Assembly (NCBI GenBank): GCA_934654625.1
Contig: CAKUGM010000036.1
Span: 1 to 16,002 of the forward strand
Direction of reading: 5' to 3'
DNA: 16,002 nt
Source of the DNA: an uncultured Collinsella sp.
Lineage (GTDB): Bacteria > Actinomycetota > Coriobacteriia > Coriobacteriales > Coriobacteriaceae
Shown here: in pieces, positions 7,852 to 15,088 of the stretch
Layout: every line of letters begins with the position of its first letter
How positions within the stretch are numbered: the stretch's first letter is position 1
Translations under genes and position numbers: made by a program
Notes under the pieces: generated by a model
What the model saw: the letters and a program-made list of their open reading frames with translations, nothing else
What the model was told of the DNA's origin: nothing
Databases searched by the model: none

Positions 7852-8505
7852 ATGAACGTAATCGTCGTGGGTATGGGGCGCATGGGCGTAAGCCTGGCCC
7901 GAAAGCTCGATAGGCAGGGCTATGACGTCTGCGCTATCGACCAAGATCCCGAGCGCCTGGAGTCGCTTGGAGAATCGTTTGGCGGCCGCACCGTCGCGGG
8001 CATCGGTTTTGACCGTGCAGTTCTCGAGGCTGCTGGCATCGAGCGCGCCAGCGCTGTGATCGCCTGCACCTCCTCCGATGAGACGAACATCGTCGTCGCG
8101 CGCATCTCGCGCCAGACCTATCGCGTCCCGCGCGTCATCGCTCGCCTGTACGAGATCTCCAATGCCGAGACGTACCGCAGGCTTGGCATTCAGAGCATTT
8201 CCACTACTGACTGGGGCGTGCGCCGCGTTTGCGAACTCCTGACGTTCAACGAGCTTGACGATGTTGTCGAGCTTGGATCTGGCGATGTGCGCCTCGTGCG
8301 TGCCGACGTTCCGGCGCTTCTTGAGGGCAGCCCGGTGCGCGAGCTCACCGTCGTGGGCGAGATCAACCTCGTTGCCGTCTCGCACGATAACGAGACGTTC
8401 GTGCCCACGCAGGGAACGGTGCTTGACCACGGAGACATCATCTATGCAGCGGTTGCGTCGAGCGCTGCGGGCAAGTTCCGCACCATGCTCGGCTTGGCCG
8501 AGTAA
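7852..8505 (+). CDS. RCK/TrkA-type potassium channel regulatory protein, first of a pair
   Basis: Cytosolic nucleotide-binding subunit (217 aa) of the type that gates Trk/Ktr potassium channels. ATG at 7852, 2 bp after the ATPase stop, with AAAGAGG overlapping that gene's end. The RCK_N Rossmann domain (about 1-125) has the glycine motif GMGRMG at 7-12 and D30 at the end of the second strand, which suits NAD(H)-type ligands. An RCK_C (TrkA-C) domain follows at about 135-215. It is half the size of E. coli TrkA, which has two RCK units, and is similar to KtrA. The 2-bp spacing indicates co-transcription and probably translational coupling with the ATPase. No TrkH/KtrB pore gene is in the window, so its channel partner must be elsewhere or it acts on something else. 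Confidence 0.9.
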   Translation: MNVIVVGMGRMGVSLARKLDRQGYDVCAIDQDPERLESLGESFGGRTVAGIGFDRAVLEAAGIERASAVIACTSSDETNIVVARISRQTYRVPRVIARLYEISNAETYRRLGIQSISTTDWGVRRVCELLTFNELDDVVELGSGDVRLVRADVPALLEGSPVRELTVVGEINLVAVSHDNETFVPTQGTVLDHGDIIYAAVASSAAGKFRTMLGLAE

Positions 8506-8515
8506 GGAGGCAACC

Positions 8516-9175
8516 ATGAATATCATTATCGTCGGCGGTGGCAAGACCGGCTCGTACCTCGCCTCCCTGCTGGGTGGCCGTGGCGACACGGTGCGCGTCA
8601 TCGAGTCGAGGAAGGCCGTGGCGCAGCGCCTTGAGGCCAAGCTGCCCGAGGGCACGGTCGTGCGCGGCATAGGCTCGAGCCCCGATGTTCTCGAAGCAGC
8701 GGGCGTGCTCCATTCGGACGTTGTGATCGCCGTTACGGGTAACGACGAGGTCAACCTTGTGGTTTCGATGCTCGCAAAGATGGAGTACAGCGTTGGCCGT
8801 GTGGTCGCGCGCGTCAACAATCCGGCGAACGCCTGGATGTTCGACGCTTCTATGGGCGTTGACGTGGCCATCGACCAGGCCGACCTCATCACGCGCTCCG
8901 TCGAGGAGGGCCTTGATATCGAGGATGTCTACACGATCATGCGCCTGGGTAAGAGCGGCCACGCTATCGTTCAGGGCGAGGTGCGCCCTCGTTCCTCGGT
9001 GGTGGGAAAGGCGGTTCGCAATCTGCAGCTGCCCGATGGCCTTGTTCTTGTGGCTGTCGAGCGCGGTGGAGACATCCTCATCCCCAACGGCGGAACGGAA
9101 CTGAACGCCGGTGACCGAGTGGTCGCTTTCTCCGATGACTCGGGCAGGGACTTTTTGAGCCATGCGTTGCAGTAA
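8516..9175 (+). CDS. RCK/TrkA-type potassium channel regulatory protein, second of a pair
   Basis: Second single-unit RCK protein, 219 aa. ATG at 8516 with a strong AAGGAGG (8504-8510) 5 nt upstream, overlapping the previous stop; longer upstream frames ignore this site and the family start MNIIIVGGGKTG. The glycine motif is GGGKTG (7-12), with E30 in VIESRK where the first copy has D30. RCK_N spans about 1-125 and RCK_C about 140-215. The two neighbours share fold and layout but clearly differ in sequence, so this is an old duplication. They could form mixed rings, as two-RCK TrkA does within one chain. It is the last gene of the unit: an intrinsic terminator follows at 9194. Confidence 0.9.
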   Translation: MNIIIVGGGKTGSYLASLLGGRGDTVRVIESRKAVAQRLEAKLPEGTVVRGIGSSPDVLEAAGVLHSDVVIAVTGNDEVNLVVSMLAKMEYSVGRVVARVNNPANAWMFDASMGVDVAIDQADLITRSVEEGLDIEDVYTIMRLGKSGHAIVQGEVRPRSSVVGKAVRNLQLPDGLVLVAVERGGDILIPNGGTELNAGDRVVAFSDDSGRDFLSHALQ

Positions 9176-9193
9176 ACGCTCCTAGGTTGTATG

Positions 9194-9230
9194 GGCCGCA
9201 TCTGGGCTTTCCCGGATGCGGCCTCCTTTA
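9194..9230 (+). terminator. Intrinsic terminator of the ATPase-RCK unit
   Basis: A 13-bp stem (GGCCGCATCTGGG at 9194-9206 with CCCGGATGCGGCC at 9211-9223, one G-U pair) closes a CTTT loop. It starts 19 bp after the last RCK stop codon and is followed by TCCTTTAT. The T-run is short but the stem is very strong. The sequence closely resembles the terminator at 2286-2313. Confidence 0.85.
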
Positions 9231-9293
9231 TGCTGCGTTTCGCTTTCTCATTGTGGGACTTCTTGTGCGATTGTCACGGTTCTGTTACCGATT

Positions 9294-9329
9294 TTGAGAG
9301 GGTTCGCGCAGAACACACTCTAGTATGCT
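9294..9329 (+). promoter_or_regulatory. Possible his operon promoter region (weak)
   Basis: TATGCT at 9324-9329 (within TAGTATGCTA) is a -10-like hexamer, identical to the one proposed for the ATPase. TTGAGA at 9294-9299 resembles a -35 but is too far (24 bp) for a normal spacer, and the properly spaced bases (GGTTCG, 9301-9306) are a poor -35. The his operon needs a promoter after the 9194 terminator, and this AT-richer stretch is the best place, but the exact element is not clear. Confidence 0.25.
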
Positions 9330-9341
9330 AAAGTATCAAAC

Positions 9342-9365
9342 ACCGGCTGAGGCCGGTTCTTTTTT
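9342..9365 (+). terminator. Terminator-like hairpin in front of hisZG (possible attenuator)
   Basis: ACCGGC (9342-9347) pairs with GCCGGT (9352-9357) around a TGAG loop, followed directly by TCTTTTTT. This is an intrinsic-terminator shape placed 38 nt before the hisZG start and therefore inside any leader made from an upstream promoter. It could be an attenuator of the his operon or a second terminator for readthrough from the RCK genes. There is no histidine-codon run and no T-box consensus beside it. Confidence 0.55.
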
Positions 9366-9403
9366 CCGATATGTTAGCTACGGCAGAGGGGATGGGCGCA
9401 CGT

Positions 9404-11125
9404 ATGACGGCCACACCGTGGGGATTCAGGGATATCTTGCCCGAGGAGGCTCAAGCGCGCGAGGAAATCGCGCAGACGGTGAGGGACTGCTTCCGTGCTC
9501 ATCATTACCTTCCGGTCGAAACGCCGCTGCTCGAGGACAAGGGTTCTCTCGAGGAAGGCGGCCGCATCGCAGACACCCCGTTCAAGCTGTTCGATGACGA
9601 TGGCCGCCTGCTTGTGGTTCGTCCCGACAACACGCTTCCCATCGTGCGTCTGGTCTCCACGCGCATGCGCTCGGCCGATCTGCCGCTGCGTTTGCGCTAT
9701 GAGGCTCCGGTCGTGCGCGAGCAGGTGCGCGGCGCCGGCGGTTCGCGCCAGTTTACGCAGCTGGGCTTCGAGCTTATCGGCGAGGGCGACGCCACAGGCG
9801 ATGTCGAGATGGTCTCACTGGTGACGAGCGCCGTTCGTGCCTTGGATCTTGTTGATGCCAAGATCGTGTGCGGAAGCGTTCGCCCCTTCAAGACGCTGCT
9901 CGCAAAGGTGAGCGACCCGACGCTGGCCGCAGACGCCCTGCGCATAGTGCATGCCAACGATTTTGTGGACCTGGACGCACGCGTGATGGCAAGCGACGAA
10001 CCCGAGGCCATGAAAGCGGCCATCTGCGAGCTGCCCCGCCTGGCAGGTGACGTTACGGTTCTGGATCGCGTGGATGAGCTTCTGGCTGCCGCCGGCGTTG
10101 CGGGCGATATGACCTGCGAGCTTCGCGCGCTCATTGCCGGGCTGGATGCTCAGGATGCCGCGCTGCTGTCCTTTGACTTCTCCATCATGAATTCCTTCGA
10201 TTACTACACCGGCCTGGTGTTCAAGGCCTATGCGGGCGGTCTTCCCGATCCTGTGGGCTCGGGTGGCAGGTACGATTCGGTGTTTTCCGGTGTGTTCGCA
10301 TCCGATACCGAGGTGCCCGCGGCGGGCTTCGCGTTCTCGCTCGAGCGTCTGGAGAGCGCGCTGAACACGGTAGGCGATGCCGCCGACGGTGACCATGCTG
10401 CTTCTCGTGCGGACAGCGCAGCAGGCGCTCCTCTGCGCATCGCCGTTCCCAAGGGTTCCCTCAAGGCCGATACGCTCGACGTGCTTGAAGCTGCCGGCAT
10501 CGATGCTTCCGAGCTGCGCGATCCGGGCCGTCACCTTATCGTGCACGGGCGCGACGCCCGCGCGGGCGAGGACGGCATCGGCGACATCGAGTTCATCATC
10601 GTGCGCCCCAGCGACGCGCCCGCGTTCGTGGGCTGTGGCGGCGCCGACTGCGGCATCTGCGGTCGCGATTCCCTGATCGAGTCCGGTCTCGATCTTTTGC
10701 AGCTGGTCGACCTTGGCTACGGTGCATGCAAGTTTATCGAGGCCGAGCCCTCGTGGCGTGCGGGCCAGGCCGAGCGCAACTATGCCCGTCGTGGTTCGCT
10801 GCGCGTGGCCACCAAATACCCGCGTATCGCTTCCGCCTGGTATGCGAGTCGCGGCGTGGTGGCGGATATCGTCTCGTTCCACGGTAACATCGAGCTGGGC
10901 CCCATCGTGGGCATGACCGATCGTATCGTCGATATCACGGCCACGGGCGCTACTCTGCGTGAGAACGACCTGGTTATCACCGGCGAGATCATGGAGTGCA
11001 CGGCGCGGTTCTTTGTGAATCCCGGTGCTGCCCGTCTGGACCCGCGCGTGCGTATCTTGGGCGAGCGGCTGGCAGCCGCGGTGGAGCATCTCCATTTCGA
11101 GCCCGTTGCGGGCTCGGCTCAGTAA
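9404..11125 (+). CDS. hisZG: Fused HisZ-HisG: ATP phosphoribosyltransferase regulatory plus catalytic subunit
   Basis: First step of histidine synthesis: ATP + PRPP to phosphoribosyl-ATP, the feedback-controlled entry point. One unbroken 573-aa frame joins two proteins. Residues 1 to about 320 are HisZ, a catalytically inactive HisRS-like protein: TPWGFRDILP at the start, LRYEAPVVR (motif-2 region), SFDYYTGLVFKAY, and GGRYD (287-291). After an Ala/Asp-rich linker (about 322-342) comes short-form HisG (343-573) with AVPKGSL (347-353), GCGGADCGICG (410-420) and the PRPP loop DITATGATLREN (510-521). Short HisG needs HisZ for activity, so fusion fixes them 1:1. I chose ATG 9404 because it yields the usual HisZ N-terminus and has GAGGGG 12 nt upstream; ATG 9371 and 9392 are in frame but poorly supported. 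The cysteines C411, C416 and C419 are unusual for HisG. Confidence 0.93.
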   Translation: MTATPWGFRDILPEEAQAREEIAQTVRDCFRAHHYLPVETPLLEDKGSLEEGGRIADTPFKLFDDDGRLLVVRPDNTLPIVRLVSTRMRSADLPLRLRYEAPVVREQVRGAGGSRQFTQLGFELIGEGDATGDVEMVSLVTSAVRALDLVDAKIVCGSVRPFKTLLAKVSDPTLAADALRIVHANDFVDLDARVMASDEPEAMKAAICELPRLAGDVTVLDRVDELLAAAGVAGDMTCELRALIAGLDAQDAALLSFDFSIMNSFDYYTGLVFKAYAGGLPDPVGSGGRYDSVFSGVFASDTEVPAAGFAFSLERLESALNTVGDAADGDHAASRADSAAGAPLRIAVPKGSLKADTLDVLEAAGIDASELRDPGRHLIVHGRDARAGEDGIGDIEFIIVRPSDAPAFVGCGGADCGICGRDSLIESGLDLLQLVDLGYGACKFIEAEPSWRAGQAERNYARRGSLRVATKYPRIASAWYASRGVVADIVSFHGNIELGPIVGMTDRIVDITATGATLRENDLVITGEIMECTARFFVNPGAARLDPRVRILGERLAAAVEHLHFEPVAGSAQ

Positions 11126-11189
11126 CGGGCGCATACCGGTTTTGACGTAGCATGGGCGCAGATGCCCAAAAGAGATAGGACTGTTTGAG

Positions 11190-12590
11190 ATGAAGACCAT
11201 CAAGTTGGCAGCGGGTGAGCTGCTGAGCGTCAACCAGCTCAATCGCAAGGGCGTACTGCCCGAGAACATCGTTGCTTCCGCAAAGGAGATCGTGGCCCGT
11301 GTGCGTGCCGAGGGCGATGCCGCAGTGCGCGACTACTGCAGCCGTTTTGACGGCGTTGACCTCGAGAGCTTCCGTTTGCCGCAAGAGCAGATCGATGCGG
11401 CGCTCGAGGGCCTCGACCCCACGTTCGTCGCTGCGCTCGAGAAAGCCGCCGCGCAGATTCGCGAGTTCCACGAGCGCGAGGTCGAGCAGAGTTGGTTTAC
11501 CACGCGCGCGGATGGCACCATGCTCGGCGTTAAGGTGACCCCGCTTGCCGCGGCTGGCATCTATGTGCCGGGCGGGCGCGCGCAGTATCCTTCCACGGTG
11601 CTCATGAACGCCATTCCCGCCAAGGTCGCGGGCGTCAAGCGCGTGGTCATGGTCACGCCTCCGCAAAAAGATGGACTCATCAGCCCCTACACGCTCGCAG
11701 CTGCCAAGCTCGGCGGCGTGGACGAGATCTACATGGTGGGCGGCGCGCAGGCGGTGGCGGCGCTCGCCTACGGTACCGAGTCCATCCCGCGTGTCGATAA
11801 AATCACCGGCCCGGGCAACGCGTTTGTCGCTGCGGCCAAGCAGATCGTCTCGGGCGATATCGGCATCGACATGATCGCCGGTCCGTCTGAGGTTTGCGTG
11901 CTCGCCGATGCGACGGCGAACCCCATGGTCGTCGCAGCCGACCTTATGGCCCAGGCAGAGCACGACCCGCTGGCGGCCTGCTATCTGGTTACCTGCGACG
12001 CCGATTTTGCCGCCGAGGTCGAGCGCGGTATCGAGGCCCTCGTGGCGCAGTCGCCCCGCGCCGAGATCACGCGCTCGTCTCTCGACAATGAGGGCACGAT
12101 CGTCATCGCTGCCGATATGGCGGCGGCAGTCGAGGCCGTCAACACCGTGGCGCCCGAGCACCTGGAACTCCACTGCAAGGATGCCATGGGCCTGCTCGGT
12201 GGCATCCGCAACGCCGGCGCCATCTTTGTGGGCGCTTGGAGCTCCGAGCCGCTCGGCGACTACGTTGCCGGCCCCAACCACACGCTTCCCACGGGCGGCA
12301 CGGCGCTGTTCTCCAATCCGCTTTCTGTCGAGGAATTCGTCAAGCGTTCGAGCGTCATCTGCTATACGCCCCAGGGCCTGATGAACGATGCACCCGCGAC
12401 CCAGCGCCTGGCCGAGGCCGAGGGCCTGTGGTCGCACGCGCTTTCCGCAGCGCTGCGCCGTCGCATCTTGGAGCAAGGCGAGGATTCCGTGAGCTGCGAG
12501 GCACTGGCCGACGCGGACCTCACTTCCGTCGCTTGGCCGGGAGACGATACCCAGACGGTCGCCCGTGGCGCGGCGTCGGCGGGTGAGTAG
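11190..12590 (+). CDS. hisD: Histidinol dehydrogenase
   Basis: Zn-dependent enzyme (466 aa) that oxidises L-histidinol to L-histidine with two NAD+, the last two steps of the pathway. ATG at 11190 with AGGA 9 nt upstream. Conserved stretches: GIYVPGGRAQYPSTVLMN (123-140), GGAQAVAALAYGT, KITGPGN and GPSE. Expected active-site residues are all present: Q255 and H258 (zinc region, MAQAEHDP), catalytic E323-H324 in APEHLE, D357 and H364 in GDYVAGPNHTLPTGG, and H416 near the C-terminus (zinc). It is slightly longer than the roughly 430-aa norm because of a C-terminal tail (about 430-466) rich in Ala, Asp and Glu. It lies 64 bp after hisZG and its stop is 2 bp before hisC. Confidence 0.97.
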   Translation: MKTIKLAAGELLSVNQLNRKGVLPENIVASAKEIVARVRAEGDAAVRDYCSRFDGVDLESFRLPQEQIDAALEGLDPTFVAALEKAAAQIREFHEREVEQSWFTTRADGTMLGVKVTPLAAAGIYVPGGRAQYPSTVLMNAIPAKVAGVKRVVMVTPPQKDGLISPYTLAAAKLGGVDEIYMVGGAQAVAALAYGTESIPRVDKITGPGNAFVAAAKQIVSGDIGIDMIAGPSEVCVLADATANPMVVAADLMAQAEHDPLAACYLVTCDADFAAEVERGIEALVAQSPRAEITRSSLDNEGTIVIAADMAAAVEAVNTVAPEHLELHCKDAMGLLGGIRNAGAIFVGAWSSEPLGDYVAGPNHTLPTGGTALFSNPLSVEEFVKRSSVICYTPQGLMNDAPATQRLAEAEGLWSHALSAALRRRILEQGEDSVSCEALADADLTSVAWPGDDTQTVARGAASAGE

Positions 12591-12592
12591 CG

Positions 12593-13708
12593 ATGGCGGA
12601 GCTTTCCCAGAAGATGAAGGAGCTCGTGCAGCCGTATCTGGCGAGCATCGAGCCGTATGATCCCAACTTCACGCCCACGCGCATCAACCTCTCGGCCAAC
12701 GAGAATACGTATCCCGTGCCCGAGGGCGTGCGCGAGGCCGTTGACGCTGCGCTTGCCGCGACGGCGCTCAATCGCTACCCCGATCCCATGAGCAACGACT
12801 TGCGCGACGAACTTGCTGCTTGGCACGGTGTGCCGCGCGAGATGGTCTGCGTGGGCAACGGTGGCGACGAGCTGCTCTATAACTTCTTGCTTGCCTTTGG
12901 CGGACGCGGGCGCACGCTGCTCAACTGTCCACCGTGCTTTAGCGAGTACGCGTTTTTTGCCTCGCTCGTCGAGACCGGGGTGCGCGACGTGTGGCGCGAT
13001 CCCAAGACCTTCGAGCTTGACTGCGCGGCGGTGCTCGAGGCGGCTTCCTCGTGCGACCTTGCCATCGTGACCTCGCCCAACAATCCTACGGGCGACCTTG
13101 CGCCGCTCGATTTCGTCGCGCAGCTCTGCGAGGCTTGCCCCGGCATGGTTATGGTCGACGAGGCATACATCGAGTTCGCCGATGCCTCGTTTGGCGCTGA
13201 TGCCACGGCCCAGGGGCTTATCGAGAAGTATCCCAACCTCGTTATCCTGCACACGCTCTCCAAAGCCTTTGGAGCAGCGGGCACACGCTGCGGATACGTG
13301 ATCGCAGCGCCCGAGGTTATCGACGTGTTCGCGGCGATTCGCCAGATCTACTCGGTAAACGTGCTCACTCAGGCGGCGGCGCTTGCTGCCGTGCGCGCTC
13401 GTGACGCCTATGCGCCCGTCGTGGCTCAGGTCGCCGCGGAGCGTGAGCGCATCAAGGCTGCGCTCGTGGCTCTTGCCGCCGAGGGTCTGCCTGTCGAGGT
13501 CTGGCCGAGTTTTGGCAACTTCCTGCTCGTGCGTGTGGCGCATGCGAGCCGTGTGCGCGAGCGCCTGCGCGACGAATTTTCGATTCTCGTGCGCGACTTT
13601 AGCTATGCGCCGGGTCTTGCCGATTGTCTGCGCATCACCGTGGGCACGCCGGAAGAAAACGATGCAGTTTTGAGTGCGCTCGCCGCGCTCGTGAAGGAGG
13701 AGATGTAG
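12593..13708 (+). CDS. hisC: Histidinol-phosphate aminotransferase
   Basis: PLP enzyme (371 aa, normal family length) that transfers an amino group from glutamate to imidazole-acetol phosphate, giving histidinol phosphate. Fold-type I aminotransferase signatures: INLSANENTYP near the N-terminus, NRYPDP, VGNGGDELL, SPNNPTG (161-167), D189 and Y192 in VDEAYIEF, the PLP lysine K224 in TLSKAFG, and carboxylate-binding R347 in LRITVGT. The ATG at 12593 lies 2 bp after the hisD stop, so translation is probably coupled. The gene ends exactly where hisB starts. The sequence favours HisC over related aromatic aminotransferases, and the operon position confirms it. Confidence 0.96.
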   Translation: MAELSQKMKELVQPYLASIEPYDPNFTPTRINLSANENTYPVPEGVREAVDAALAATALNRYPDPMSNDLRDELAAWHGVPREMVCVGNGGDELLYNFLLAFGGRGRTLLNCPPCFSEYAFFASLVETGVRDVWRDPKTFELDCAAVLEAASSCDLAIVTSPNNPTGDLAPLDFVAQLCEACPGMVMVDEAYIEFADASFGADATAQGLIEKYPNLVILHTLSKAFGAAGTRCGYVIAAPEVIDVFAAIRQIYSVNVLTQAAALAAVRARDAYAPVVAQVAAERERIKAALVALAAEGLPVEVWPSFGNFLLVRVAHASRVRERLRDEFSILVRDFSYAPGLADCLRITVGTPEENDAVLSALAALVKEEM

Positions 13709-14296
13709 ATGTCACGCACCGCCGAGGTATCCCGCAAGACGGGGGAGACCGACATCCAGATCAAGCTCGACCTTGACGGGTCTGGCGTTTGCGATATCGA
13801 TACGGGCGTGCCGTTTTTCGACCACATGCTCAACGCGTTTGGTCGTCATGGCCAGTTTAACCTGACGGTTCATGCGGTGGGCGATGTCGAGGTCGATGCG
13901 CACCATACCGTTGAGGATACGGGCATCGTGCTGGGCGAGGCGTTTTGCCAGACGCTTGGCGACAAGGCAGGTATCACGCGCTTTGCCGATTCGACTATCC
14001 CTATGGACGAGACGCTCGTCATGGCGGCGGTCGATATCTCCGGTCGTGGCCAGGCCTATTGCGACCTGCCGCTGCCTACCGAGCGGGTGGGCGCGTTCGA
14101 CACTGAGCTTGCGGTCGAGTTTTTCTACGCCTTTGCGCGTGACGCCAAGCTTACGCTGCACGTTCGCGAGCTTGCGGGCGAGAACAGCCATCACATCATC
14201 GAGGCGGCATTCAAGGCCGTGGGCCGCGCCATGCGCTTTGCATGCGAGATGGACCCGCGCGTGAAAGGCGTGCCGTCGACAAAGGGCGCGCTGTAG
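13709..14296 (+). CDS. hisB: Imidazoleglycerol-phosphate dehydratase
   Basis: Mn-dependent dehydratase (195 aa) converting imidazole-glycerol phosphate to imidazole-acetol phosphate. It is the monofunctional form, without the histidinol-phosphatase domain fused to it in E. coli. The two metal-binding signatures are DAHHTVEDTG (H65, H66, E69, D70) and NSHHIIEA (H161, H162, E165), with H39 in FFDHML and the C-terminal RVKGVPSTKGAL typical of the family. The ATG directly follows the hisC stop with no gap; AAGGAGG at 13694-13700 is 8 nt upstream. A separate histidinol-phosphate phosphatase would be needed and is not in the window. Confidence 0.97.
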   Translation: MSRTAEVSRKTGETDIQIKLDLDGSGVCDIDTGVPFFDHMLNAFGRHGQFNLTVHAVGDVEVDAHHTVEDTGIVLGEAFCQTLGDKAGITRFADSTIPMDETLVMAAVDISGRGQAYCDLPLPTERVGAFDTELAVEFFYAFARDAKLTLHVRELAGENSHHIIEAAFKAVGRAMRFACEMDPRVKGVPSTKGAL

Positions 14297-14338
14297 CGGT
14301 GCGTTTTAATTGTCCGCGTGTTGAGAGAAGAGGGAACA

Positions 14339-15088
14339 GTGCGCAGTCCATCGATTGTCGTCGTCGACTATCACAAGGGTAACCTGTCGAGCGTGGTTCG
14401 CGGCTTTGCTCGCGCTGGCGCCGAGGCCTACGCGAGCGATGACCCCGCGTGCGTGCGCGCGGCTGACGGTATCGTGATCCCCGGCGTCGGGTCGTTCTTT
14501 GATGCCATCACCTATATGAGTGAGTCGGGCCTTGACCAGGCGGTGCTTGACGCAGCTGCCGCACAGAAGCCGATTTTGGGCATTTGCTTGGGACTCCAGC
14601 TGCTGCTCGACCGCGGCGACGAGGGCGTTCCGGAGGATGCTGCTGTGGTGCCTGCGGAAGAAGCGTACGGTGCGGGTACGGCTCCCGCAACGGTTTTTGA
14701 GTCGGATGGCAAGCGTTGGGCGCGCGGTCTGGGCTTGGTCCATGGGTCGTGCTCGCGCTTGGAGTCCTCACACCTCAAGGTTCCTCACGTGGGCTGGGAT
14801 CAGGTGCATCTGACCGAGGAGGGCGCGGCGTCTCCGCTTTTGCGGGGATTCCCCGAGGGTGCCAACATGTATTTCACCCATTCGTATGCGGCCGATCTTG
14901 ATGTTCCTGTCGCGGACACGCTGGGGCATACGCACTATACGCGCAGCTTTGCTTGTATGGTGCAGCACGGTCGCGTCTTTGGATGTCAGTTCCATCCCGA
15001 GAAATCGTCGGCGCGCGGCCTGTGTCTTATCGAGAACTTTGTGGGCGTCGTCGAGGATGCCATGGCGGATAGGGAGGTCGACGCATGA
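14339..15088 (+). CDS. hisH: Imidazole glycerol phosphate synthase, glutaminase subunit
   Basis: Class I glutamine amidotransferase that feeds ammonia to HisF; the pair turns PRFAR into imidazole-glycerol phosphate and AICAR. GTG start at 14339 with GAGGG at 14330-14334, giving the normal start RSPSIVVVDYHKGNLSSV; an in-frame GTG at 14318 would add 7 residues. Catalytic triad: C83 in GICLGLQ, H219 and E221 in QFHPEKS. The oxyanion strand region is IPGVGSF (47-53). At 249 aa it is longer than the usual 200-210. The extra length is mainly at about 95-128, rich in Ala, Glu and Val, between the nucleophile elbow and GLGLVHG. A 42-bp gap separates it from hisB. Its TGA overlaps the hisA ATG by 4 bp. 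Confidence 0.95.
   Translation: MRSPSIVVVDYHKGNLSSVVRGFARAGAEAYASDDPACVRAADGIVIPGVGSFFDAITYMSESGLDQAVLDAAAAQKPILGICLGLQLLLDRGDEGVPEDAAVVPAEEAYGAGTAPATVFESDGKRWARGLGLVHGSCSRLESSHLKVPHVGWDQVHLTEEGAASPLLRGFPEGANMYFTHSYAADLDVPVADTLGHTHYTRSFACMVQHGRVFGCQFHPEKSSARGLCLIENFVGVVEDAMADREVDA

Noticed and set aside
9230..9403. T-box or His-codon leader peptide upstream of the his operon
   Set aside because: No T-box antiterminator consensus (GGTGGNACCGCG-like) and no run of His codons; only a simple terminator-like hairpin is visible.
9815..12476. Two long minus-strand frames opposite hisZG and hisD
   Set aside because: They overlap well-supported his genes, show no family signatures and have the composition of shadow frames.
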